The translations under genes and the position numbers were made by a program. Positions 25,689 to 35,289 of a DNA stretch of 64,000 nt are shown here, in pieces (position 1 is the stretch's first letter; each line of letters opens with the position of its first letter). Under the pieces are notes generated by a model. The model saw only the letters and a program-made list of their open reading frames with translations, had not been told where the DNA came from and did no database searches. Location: NCBI GenBank assembly GCA_021399435.1, contig JAJTUP010000009.1, positions 558,001 through 622,000 on the forward strand, in the 5' to 3' direction. Source of the stretch: Diaporthe sp. PMI_573. Lineage: Eukaryota > Ascomycota > Sordariomycetes > Diaporthales > Diaporthaceae.

Positions 25689-26100
25689 TGTTATAAACCA
25701 GCCCCCCCGTGGGAACCCTAACCCTAACCCTAACCCGAACCCGAACCCCAACCCTTAAATTCCCCAAACCTCTCCCTTTACCCCGTCTCTCCTTTAGACT
25801 CTTCGTCTTTCCCGAAAAACTATTTAGCCCAGTTTTCTTAAGTCATTTTCCTTCTACCTTTCTCTCTGCCAGGAAAATAAACCCCCCAATTTCCTCCAGC
25901 CCTTATATATATATATATAGCCCTTCTCTCTCTTTAATAGTTAGTTAGTTCTTTAGTTAGATCAACTTTTTACCTCCTATACCTAATATGCCTCCTACTT
26001 CTTAAATTTGTCCCTCGTAAGGTGTTGAAAAATATTTATCTTTATCTCTATCAACCACCCTCCTTCTATAGCCCTTGCTCTAATCTAGGTATTTTTAACA
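25689..26100 (+). repeat. Solo LTR of the telomere-motif gypsy family
   Basis: 412 bp, TG...CA, of the same family as the LTRs at 14641-15063 and 20808-21221 but in the opposite orientation. No internal region is attached. The flanks are CCTAA (25684-25688) and GCTAA (26101-26105), an imperfect 5 bp duplication. It carries CCCTAA units near 25,715-25,740 and a TATATATATATA tract near 25,907. Confidence 0.8.
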
Positions 26101-27080
26101 GCTAATATAGAGGTTAAAATGAAGGAGGGGAAAGGGAAGGCTTGTATAGACTTAATAGCGTTAGAGATATAAAGATATACTAGTATAGGTAGAGAATGGA
26201 ACAACAGAAATGATATAGGTATCTATACTACTGTTTTAAAAGATTAGTATATAAATTCTATTTATAGAAGTTCCACTAAGGGCAGAACTTACTATACTAT
26301 ATGTAGGCTCTTTGGCTAGCAAGACAATACCTTACCTGTAGGCAATATCTTGCCAGCATAAAGTAGATAGTTAATATAGCTAAGTAGCTAGCGCGGCTCT
26401 AAGATATATAAATTAGAATATCTAGAGATATAAGATATTAATAAATATAATTTACTTGATTTTAAGGTTAAGATATATAATTTTACTGGCAAGAATTAAA
26501 TAAGAGTAGTATACTTTTATTAAGTTGCCAGCTAGGGGGAATTACTTGCTAGGCAGAAAAAAAAAAGGCTTCGAGAAAGTATACTAAGAATAAGCGTAGA
26601 CAGGAGTACTCTAGGGCCCCTCTAGAAGGGAAGGGTTTCTTTAGAAGGAAGGGGAGAAAAGGGGGGGAGGAAGGAGGAGAGAGAAAGGGGGGTAGGGAGG
26701 GAATATTTCTCCTTAACCCTTATTAACCCTTATTAAGCATAGCTAGGAGCGTCCTTTACAACCTTGGTCTCCCGTCTATACTTAATAAATAAGGAATTTA
26801 TTAGCTACTAGATAAGAATAAAAGAGAAAAGTTACTAAGGATAACTCTTTATAAACGAAATATCTTATTAAGTAATAAAGCCTTAAAGGCTATAAGGGGC
26901 GAGTAAGTTACCTAGGCCCTTTATATCTCCTTTTAACATATTAGGCCTCGCTATTCTCTTTAGGCACAACTAGATATAATTTTAATCTTTAAATAAAACT
27001 ACAATACCCTCTACTTATTAGAAGGTACCAAAACATATATAATTAATATACCAGTAGCGTCTTCTTAATACCATCAGGTA
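26101..27080. other. RIPped AT-rich stretch
   Basis: About 1 kb with no recognised relic. A purine-rich tract (GGGGAGAAAAGGGGGGGAGG-like) lies near 26,630-26,700. Confidence 0.4.
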
Positions 27081-27082
27081 TA

Positions 27083-28933
27083 ACGTCCCCGGCCCAGCTT
27101 CCGCCCCCCCCCTGATTCCACCCCCTTCCCTCACGACCGCCCCCTTCGCCTCGTCGCCAACGACGCCGCCACCACGATAGTTAACCTCGCTTCCAATGGT
27201 ATTTCCGACTCTTCTAAAGCATCGCTTTCTTCTAATACCACCCCCGCTTCAATCTAAGTCCTCCGAATAGCCTTGATATCGGTAAAAAGTTCATTCGGGT
27301 CAAGTTGAACCTTCTTCCTTCGGACTACCCTACTAGCTTCAATCTAGGCTTCCAACTCTCGGGCTTTTTATAAGGACATCGTCAGATTAACGTCTATCTA
27401 GTCCTAACTTTTGAGGATTTTCCTGAAGAGGAGTCGTGATGTGGGGCTAAGATTCTTCTGATGGGTATACCGAGCCACCATATTCCTTAGGTCTTGAGAT
27501 TGCTTAGGGGTTGCAAAAACGGTCCCTCAAGGCCAACAAAAACACTTATCAGTACAGAAATAGCTACTAGAGCTATTGGTACCACTAGATTCCAACGATC
27601 TTGCTTCCTTCTTGCGATTATCAGTGATAAAGTAGCTTTCGAGTGCCCTATGCTTAGACACTAGCTAGAGACCAGTTGCCTGCCAGCTAGAATGTATATT
27701 TGCTTCTGTTAAAGTGTTAATTCGAGCCTTATGATAGTAATAAAGAAACCATTTCTTTGCCATGACTGTTGACAAATCGTGCCCTTCCTGGTAATCGAGA
27801 TGCTTCTTAAATGCAAGCTTTAGAGGGCCGAAGATCACTATATCAAGCGGTTGCAGTATATGCGAAGTATGGGTAGGCAAAAAAACGATATATATCTTAT
27901 TCGAGAAGCATTCCCACATAAACTCGACCGTTGTGTGTATATGGTACCCATTGATTACGAGAAGGCGCCATTCTGATAGGTCCTCTGGTATTGTTTGAGG
28001 AAGGAAGACCTTCTGAAGCTAGTGGATAGTGATAGGTTCCTCTATCTACCCCTTCTTTGTTGCTGTAAACTACCAGCCCTCGTGATTTTTAAGGGTAATA
28101 GGAAATCACTGCTGCTAAATGCTAAGTCCCTTAAAAATAACGAGTGGGACGAGGAACTTGCCTGTGGCGGAGATACACTTAAGGAAGGAGGTCCACGCTC
28201 TCGAATTAAAGTCTTTCTGAAGAAGCTGGCTTCCTTCTAAATAGCTAATCGTGAGCACCTTCTCGGACTTACCCTCTATTAGCCTACCCTCGTCAGCATT
28301 CCATCAGTTAGCCGGCTTAATTACCTTTACGATAGGTAACTGCATAAAGTTAAACCACGACCTAACGTTCTTTTTAGTAGCTGCCCTTAGCCGTTTAGCC
28401 TTAACGCGCTGGTACTTACAGCTTCAGAGGATAGGGTGACAAAGGAGGAAGGCCCTCAGCTACTTCCTTCCAAGAGGAGCAACCTCCTTCCCCAACGAGG
28501 CCATTCAAGCTGCCAGAGCCCTCGTTTCCCAGCGAGTTAATGCATGGCCCAAGCTGCTTTGGTTGATAAGGAATAGGGCTAATCAATCCTCCTAATCATT
28601 AGAAAGAGGCCTCTGAGGTTCATGAGAAACGCGCTAGCTTTACACGCCGGCGAGGCGATCGCGAAGTATAGAACGGGGGATATGCCAGGTCCTGCAAGCC
28701 TACTTAACAGGCATTCCATCCCTGCACGCAACAAGGGCGTCATGGATCTCGGCTTCCCCATAGGGCTTCATAATAACTAGGTTAATACTTGGAAGAAGTT
28801 TAATAACTAGAAAAAATTCTCTCAGAAAGATATGGTTAAGTTTATATAGGGTAGGGGCAGACGCGTACACACGTGAACGCGGATGTGGGGGGGGGCGGAA
28901 GCAGGGGGGGGGCGGAAGCCGGGCCGGGGACGT
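27083..28933 (-). mobile_element. Fot1/pogo-type Tc1-mariner DNA transposon (1,851 bp)
   Basis: Terminal inverted repeats begin ACGTCCCCGGCCCRGCTTCC at both ends and continue into a run of Cs, about 36 bp with one mismatch. A TA dinucleotide flanks each end (27081-27082, 28934-28935), the hallmark target duplication of the Tc1/mariner superfamily. Size is close to Fot1. The interior codes a broken pogo-type transposase on the minus strand. The ends look complete, so it could in principle have been mobilised in trans. Confidence 0.9.
27110..28771 (-). pseudogene. Fot1/pogo transposase relic
   Basis: The start at 28771 gives MKPYGEAEIHDALVACRDG, matching the N-terminal psq-type helix-turn-helix of Fot1 transposases. 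Later come NADEG (first catalytic Asp region), LVINGYHIHTT where LLxDGHxSH is usual (Asp to Asn), and CFSNKIYIVFLPTHTSHILQ followed by PLD...FGPLK, a strong DDE_1 signature (27,790-27,910). At least ten TAG/TAA/TGA codons interrupt it. The substitutions fit RIP. Length fits the ~540-residue Fot1 family. Confidence 0.85.
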
Positions 28934-28935
28934 TA

Positions 28936-29888
28936 GTTAGTACCTTAAAACATAAAGCCTAGAGATTTTTATAGTACTACTTAAGCCCAGGCTTTGTTAT
29001 ATAGTATAATTAACTAAAAATAAAATATATAATAGCCAGCATTTTTAAGGGATTATAAAGTTATTAAAGATAAAATTATTATACTCTTTTCTACCTTCTA
29101 TAACTTACTAAAGATAAGCAATTACATTATTTTTAATACCAGCTAAGATGTTATCTAGGAAGCCTCCATCTAGAAAATTATAGCTTAATACCAAAATTAT
29201 TTTTTATCTTCTATAGTTAGGGGCTTAGATATATAACCAGCTGGGAAATAAGGTAGTCAACCAGCATAAGAATAATAGACTAGACGATATTATCTATAAG
29301 ATATAGGATTTCCTTAGAGACAAATATTTTATTAGGGATATATTACGCGGTATCGAGAAGACAGACAGCCTAATATATTTTAAGGCCAGAATATAGAACG
29401 CATTATTTATAAGGCAGCAGGTCTCAACCTTTATATATATTACGTTCTAATAGCTAGATTACGCGTAGTCTTTACATATAGGGTCTAGAGGGCCCAAAAC
29501 ATTAAGCCGTTACAGGCTTATCAAGTATCTTTATATAGAAATCTTAAGCTCTCTTCCTTTTACTCTCTTCTATATTATAAAATTTATCTTCTACCTATAT
29601 GCACAGCTTGTAATTTTGCTCTCTGTAAAGACAAGCCGCTGCTAAGATATTAAGATAATATTTAAATCATCATAAGGCCGGGATACAGGATATATTATTT
29701 ATAAGGCGGCAGGGGCACTATCTTAGTTTTAAGATTTGTTATCCTTTATATAGATTCTTAAATACACTATAGTGTTCGCATCTATATAGTATACATAGAG
29801 TTAAATACTCAATCTTTTGCCTAATAATTAGAATATCTATCTTTACCAGAAAGGCGGTCTTCTTTAGGTAGCAGATTTATTTTATATT
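28936..29888. other. RIPped AT-rich stretch with dispersed repeat copy B
   Basis: TA-rich. Copy B of the repeat seen at 22,895-23,030 lies at about 29,630-29,755, and a shorter related piece lies near 29,375-29,420. No gene. Confidence 0.5.
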
Positions 29889-30409
29889 ATTAAACGGAAA
29901 CGCTCATTTAGGTGTGGGCGCTGCACGTAGGGAGTTACCCTAGACTTCACGGAAGGAGTTACCCTAAACTTAGTGCTAGTGGCGTGCGCGGCGGCAGATG
30001 GGTTTGGTGGCCGTGAGCCGATTTTTTAGGCTGTTTTAAGACCCTAACTTCGTATCTCTGCATTTCCGTTATTTCTTACCCAAAAAGCATGTAACCTAGT
30101 TTATTAGATAGCCTGATTTCTGAAGTTTATCTGTATTTAGTTTGGTTACTATTAGGGTTAGGGTTGGCTAGTTATTTATGGCTGAAGAGAGTGGGTCTGG
30201 GGGCCGAATTTTTCAGCCTCGCCATTCCTACACTAGAGCTACCTGTAGCGTGCCAAGGGTTGAGATAATGTCGGAGGGTGTGTGAGGAGGGCTGACAGAA
30301 GCCTACTTAAATTTAATGCAAAGTTGTCTGAACTATTCTTAATTATCCCAACAAGACCTCCAGTATACCCTACTGCTACCTGACTCCCATTTGATCCACC
30401 AACCTTTAG
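29889..30409 (-). repeat. ~520 bp dispersed repeat, copy 3 (reverse)
   Basis: Reverse orientation of the family first seen at 7112. This is the most mutated of the copies, with C-to-T and G-to-A changes (for example AACCTTTAG for AACCTTCAG at its right end). Flanks are both AT-rich, so a target duplication cannot be judged. Confidence 0.8.
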
Positions 30410-30524
30410 ATATATATACTCTTTAGTCTAGCAATAAGCGCCCAATATCTATAAATATTGTGTGGATAGCTTCTTCGAAGCTCACAAGGGCCATTCTTTT
30501 AGTGTATTAGTTTGCAAATAGTTA

Positions 30525-30640
30525 AACAGCGGGGGCACTTCGCCCTCGCTCGCTCGCTCCCGCGAAGCGCCTCCGCCGTGGATGGGCCCTTCGGGCCGCA
30601 GGGGGCTTTGGGCCGCAGGGGGGTCTGCTTACTCAGTCTG
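30525..30640. repeat. GC-rich hairpin-bearing segment
   Basis: A sharply GC-rich block in AT-rich surroundings. It contains CTCGCTCGCTCGCTC, a short hairpin GGCCC-TTC-GGGCC near 30,586-30,600, and two copies of GGGCCGCAGGGGG. The pattern looks like the structured end of a transposable element, but no partner end is found. Confidence 0.45.
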
Positions 30641-31383
30641 GTGCAGAGATTTGGAGAAAAAGATCCAGACCAATGAAAATAACGTATACGCAAAGATCTA
30701 AGTTGCAAATAAAACGCCGGGATTTTGGGGTTCGACAGAGGCAAAGCAACTATTAATCAAAACTAATTTGTTAATTTCCTCACGATCAAGGAGTCGTGAC
30801 GCTGAGTAACCATGTTCATTAAATGCAGAAAATTCCAAGGATCATTTTCATATACGCAGCATGGCGGGACAGAGAATTAATATTTTTTGGCGGGAGATGC
30901 ATACTGAGGGATTTGACATCGTACGGGATGAAAGACCATTCTAAAAGAATGGCATAGACGTAATACATCGAATCTAGTCAAAACTGTAAATTTTGCCGGC
31001 GGAAATGCAACCTGAACATAGTCCCCCTCCATCGAATTTCCTTTCTATTCGTATAGCTAGTCTGGTTTGTAATTCAAGACTCGCCGGATGCAAACTTCCA
31101 ATATTTGAAGTATAGAATATGAAATCATCTCTGTATTAATAGATCTTTGATTACATGGATATATATAGGAGTGTACAGTTGTGAAGTATGGGGGAATAGA
31201 GGTCTGAAATCATCTGATAGACTTAATCTAGGATGGACTCCTCATCCTAAACTCCTGAATATGCTTTATGAGACTCCGTTTGCTTCGAATTACCCCCTTA
31301 CTTGGCTTCGCAAAACCAGGGGGGTACAGTAATTCCATTTGTAAATCACGGATAGTTATTTTCGAGTCACTCTTCTCCCCTAT
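30641..31383. other. No gene seen
   Basis: About 740 bases of intermediate composition, not obviously RIPped. Open frames are short and unconvincing. Confidence 0.5.
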
Positions 31384-32265
31384 CTTTTGAACCTCTACAA
31401 TACTCCCATTCCCCTATTGGGGTTCGATCAGTACTCGAAGAATCAAAGCCGCGTACTCTTCAGGCGTGAGTGATACATCGTCTGCTGTCAACTTTCTGTT
31501 CTATTTGGGGTTAAAAATGGGGGTCTAATGAGGGCTGGTTAGTTGAACCTTAAACGAGAGCGTAGACTGAAAGTAGCAAATGATAAGATGACTGCCTTGG
31601 AGTGAGAGAGTCTGGTTACGTACAAGAACTGGGCCGGGGTACACAGCTGACACCCGCGTGCTAAACAGGTCGTGAAGGGGCCCGAGCGATTTGACAAAGC
31701 TGATGAGTGCTGCTTTGCTCGCCATGTAGAACGGGGTCTCGACGGAGTGAAGGTAGGCCGCCATGCTTGCCACGGCTAGATAGTTGCCCTGGATGTCCTG
31801 ATGCTATGTCCAATAATCTATGGCCATCTGTGCTAGTCTGATTGGGGTAATTTGGTTGACCGCGAAGGTGTTGTATTGACTAAGGGATATATCAGGCTGG
31901 TCTTGAGATTCGGGTGATATTCCTGGCGGATTCCAAAAACTGCTCGATGGTGGCTCGTATACTCCTGCTACGCTGACGACGATGTTGACGCGGCTGAACA
32001 GCTTGATGGTCGTCTCCCAGAGTGACGTGAGATGTGCCTAGTTTGCTACGTCGGTTGGTTGGAACACCGCGCTTGGCGATGTGGGGGTGGATGCAGGGTG
32101 CTGGTACTCGTCTAATATCTGCTCGGCCTCGGGTCAGAGTTTGAGATCGGCGAGCACGACTGAGCATCCACCGGATAGCAGTAGCTTAGTAAGGGCATGT
32201 CCAATGCCTGAGCCAGCTCCTGTTACTATGGCAACCTTGCCGTTGACTGGATATGTGGTGGGCAT
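31384..32265 (-). pseudogene. Short-chain dehydrogenase/reductase pseudogene, nonsense-mutated
   Basis: Starts at 32265 with an NAD-binding Rossmann motif (VAIVTGAGSGIG), then SVAGVYEP (NAG-like site), TPFYMASKAAL (catalytic YxxxK) and VSAVYPGPV. A 99 bp intron (31525-31623, GTACGT ... CTAAC ... TAG) joins PGPVL to TPIFNPK in phase 0, then KLTADDVSLTPEEYA and GNGSIVEVQ, as in fungal 15-hydroxyprostaglandin-dehydrogenase-like SDRs. Stop codons interrupt exon 1 three times (one TGA, two TAG) and exon 2 at least twice. Frame and splice sites are otherwise kept. The damage is of the RIP type although the gene is not an obvious repeat. The exact C-terminus is uncertain. Confidence 0.85.
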
Positions 32266-33162
32266 GATTGTGACTTGAATGCTCGGGGAGGGGGAAGCGA
32301 TCGGCAATAGTGTAGAACTAACTGGACAAAAAAAACATTTAGAGTACTTGTGTGTTTGAGTGAACTAAATACACTAGACTAGTATGCTGTGGGAAGGATG
32401 CTGCGATGCTGTGCTGTAGTTAGCTGAGTACCTAGGTATTTAATTCCCAAAGGATGCAAACTTGAATGCAGTAAACTGGATTTGGTAACATCCGTCTCAT
32501 TCCGGCCATGTTGATGATAGGTAAGTTCCGCAGTTTTTGTTGCGTACTACTATTGTAGCAAAAACAATATCATAATTCTTATTGTTGCGCTAAGTCATTT
32601 CATGCCTAACTGCCTTCTGCCAAGAGTCAGAGATATAGGAAGTAGAAATATGTAAATACCTAGGTACTTATTGGCCCTGACATCATTGTATCTTGAAGTT
32701 ACTGTTATCGGTATTACGTGTAAATCTAACGCTGGGTCTTTGAGCGTTTACTACTGTATAGGGACCGTGTAGCGTAGTAATAAGAGTAAGTCAACCAGTG
32801 CACATTCGGCGCACCCCCCTTTCACGGCCGTGGGGCTAAATGCACGCAGGCCTAGTATAGGTACATTTGTATGGCTTATCTTCTTAACCCAAGTAACCTT
32901 GAAAGTATTTAGGAATATTTAGCTTATATTATTACTGTGTTTAATATAAATTAACTAGTAATTTAAATTCTTTTATAACTTGAAATTTCTAATTTCTTAT
33001 CTTAAAATTATAACTAAGTTAAATACTTATTTAATTTATTTTATTATATTTAACTCTTTATAATACCCTAAACTAACCTTATTTACTTAAAGTTTCTATG
33101 ATTTTCTTTAGTAAACTTAGAATATTGAATTAATTATTTATAATACGAGAATATATTCTAAC
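32266..33162. other. No gene seen; AT-rich toward right
   Basis: SDR upstream region, then strongly AT-rich sequence from about 32,880 up to the gypsy LTR. Confidence 0.5.
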
Positions 33163-33615
33163 TATTATAAACAGCCTCCTTCAGACCCCCAGACCCCTTC
33201 AGCCTCCTTCAGCCCCTATCCGCCTCCTTCAGAAAGAATAGGCTATCTATGCAAGCCTCTAGATATAAGTAGAGAAACCAGCTAGCCTAGCTTAGCAGAA
33301 TCTTCTTATCAGAGTTATTCCTTCCACCCCTTCCCATTTCTCTTTCTAGCCCCTGTTTTTCTCGAGTCATTATTCTCTCCATCAGAGGAATATACCTCTC
33401 CGAAGGTCCGAACCTTCTATGTATATATACCTAGCCTTTTCCTCTCAGATAGATAGTTAGTTCTTCAGTCAGATCAACTTTTTCCCTCCTACACCTAGCT
33501 TACCTCCTCCTTCCTTAAATTTATTCTCTATAAGGTATTAAAGAATATCTTAACTACAGCCTTACTATATCCCTCTACCCTTAGCCCTCTACCCTTAATC
33601 TAGGTATTTTTAACA
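33163..33615 (+). repeat. 5' LTR of plus-strand gypsy element
   Basis: 453 bp. Its first bases are TA where the other LTR has TG (G-to-A). It lacks about 30 bp present in the 3' LTR, within a tandem CCTCCTTCAGCCCC region. Confidence 0.85.
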
Positions 33616-33617
33616 GC

Positions 33618-33628
33618 TTGATCTAACT
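33618..33628 (+). other. Primer-binding site, self-complementary to LTR
   Basis: TTGATCTAACT, two bases inside the 5' LTR. Its complement AGTTAGATCAA occurs in the 3' LTR and in the solo LTR, and as AGTCAGATCAA in the 5' LTR (33467-33477). One C/T difference is what RIP would produce. Confidence 0.6.
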
Positions 33629-33728
33629 ACCCTATCTTCCCACCTCTTTTCGTCCCCTCTTGGTTTCCACAACGACTTCAGACTAGCAGACCCTTTTTGA
33701 TTTCCTCCCCTCTATCCCCAGGGATTTT

Positions 33729-34802
33729 GTGGGAATTAATCCACCACTACCTTCTGGAATCTCTAGCCCTCAGATTACCCTCGTCCTCTCTACCTTCTCT
33801 CAAGGAGGCCAGTCTACCTCCCAGACCTCTATTCAGGGCCCTATCTTTCCTAAAGATATAGATAGTCTAGGTAGGGCAGTTCTCTTCACGTTCTATACTC
33901 TAGGACAAAGAATTACCCAGAAGGAAATCTTTCCTTCAGCTTCCGCCTCCTTCTCATCCCAGCCACCCTCTCAGCCCTCAGTTCCTCGCCTCTCGCCTCC
34001 TGACCCCTATTCAGGGGGTAAGGAAAAATTTAGATTTTTTACTACCCAACTACAACTAGTCTTTTCTTCAGACCCATTTCGCTTCTTAGCAGATTCGGCT
34101 AAAATAGCCTATTCAGCCTCCTTCCTCCAAGATTCAGCCCTTTCTTAGTTCTCCCCCCACCTCGACCTTTCTACTAGCCTCTCCAATTTTATTACCTATT
34201 CGGAATTCTTCTCAGCCCTTCAAGCTACCTTTAACGACCCAGATACCCTCAATACTACTAAAAGAGACCTATAGGCTCTAAAACAAGAAACCTCCTACTC
34301 GGCCTATTATTCAAAATTCATCCCCCTCGTCTCTATTCTCGGCTAGACCTCCAATACAATAAAAATCACTCACTTCCGTAAAGGTCTAAAAGAGAACCTT
34401 AAGGACCTCCTAGTTAGCCGAGACATGCCTCTAGATTTTTCTTCTTACGCGAATAAGTATATCTCTCTGGATAACGACCTTTTTACCCGCCAGAAGGAAA
34501 AGAAAAAATCCCAGCCTCCGATTCCAGCCCCTACCCCTACTACCCAGCCAGCTATTCACCCAGCCACTCCCATCTCGACCTCAGGCCCTATGGAACTAGA
34601 TTCGGCCCAGAGGAAGGCCTTTCAAAGGGCTAATAATCTCTATACCTACTATAGCCAGCCGGGCCACTTTGTTCAAGACTGCCCCCACCCTGGAAGAAAG
34701 AAATTCACTCCTACCTCTACCGCCACCACTCTTTCTATACCACCTAATTCAACCCCTACTTCTTCAGCCCTAGTACCCTATTCAGGAAAAAAGAGCAGGT
34801 AG
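33729..34802 (+). pseudogene. gag relic of plus-strand gypsy element
   Basis: One frame with three or so TAG stops. It has a Ser/Pro-rich N-terminus, a retrotransposon gag helix region (about 34,000-34,420), and a zinc knuckle near 34,640-34,690 whose Cys residues are partly replaced by Tyr (YTYYSQPGHFVQDC). There is no clear ATG at the start; the first ATG-like codon is GTG, or the start was lost. Confidence 0.75.
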
Positions 34803-35289
34803 TTAGCCCACAGCCTAATTTACCCGCTCCTATTAGCTGTCAGAATTTTTATTCGCCCTTAGAATTTGAACCAACTTCGCTACAGTCACCGCCCGTCTCA
34901 CAGCCTACTCTACATTTTGCCTCAGACTTCTCGCCTTCCTACAAGCCACCCTCAGTTAAAGATTCAATTAATAACGATACCAAAAAATACTCCGAAAAAT
35001 CTAGTATTTTTGACCCCGAGGACAACCCTAACCCCGATGGATTGGTGGAGGAATCTAATGGACCGCTTTTAACCCAATATATGGGGACAGGACCCCCTAA
35101 AGGGCCCCTGGAACCCCCTGCAGCTAGCCCACTGAACCCCCTAGACACCCCTACCACCAGCCCACTAGGGCCCCCTAGCTTTCAGCCCTTCAGCCCGCTA
35201 GGGCCCCCTAGCCCTTCAACCCCCATTCAGACTCAGACTTCACCCCCTACTTTAACCCCTACTTCACCCGTTTTTCAACCTATCCCAAC

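Noticed and set aside
25700..25750. Telomeric repeats taken as a chromosome end
   Set aside because: The units are few, degenerate and internal to LTRs at fixed positions, so they are part of the element.
30499..30744. 81-codon minus-strand frame over the GC-rich block
   Set aside because: Translation follows the CTCG and GGGCCGCAGGGGG repeats; typical spurious ORF of a repeat.
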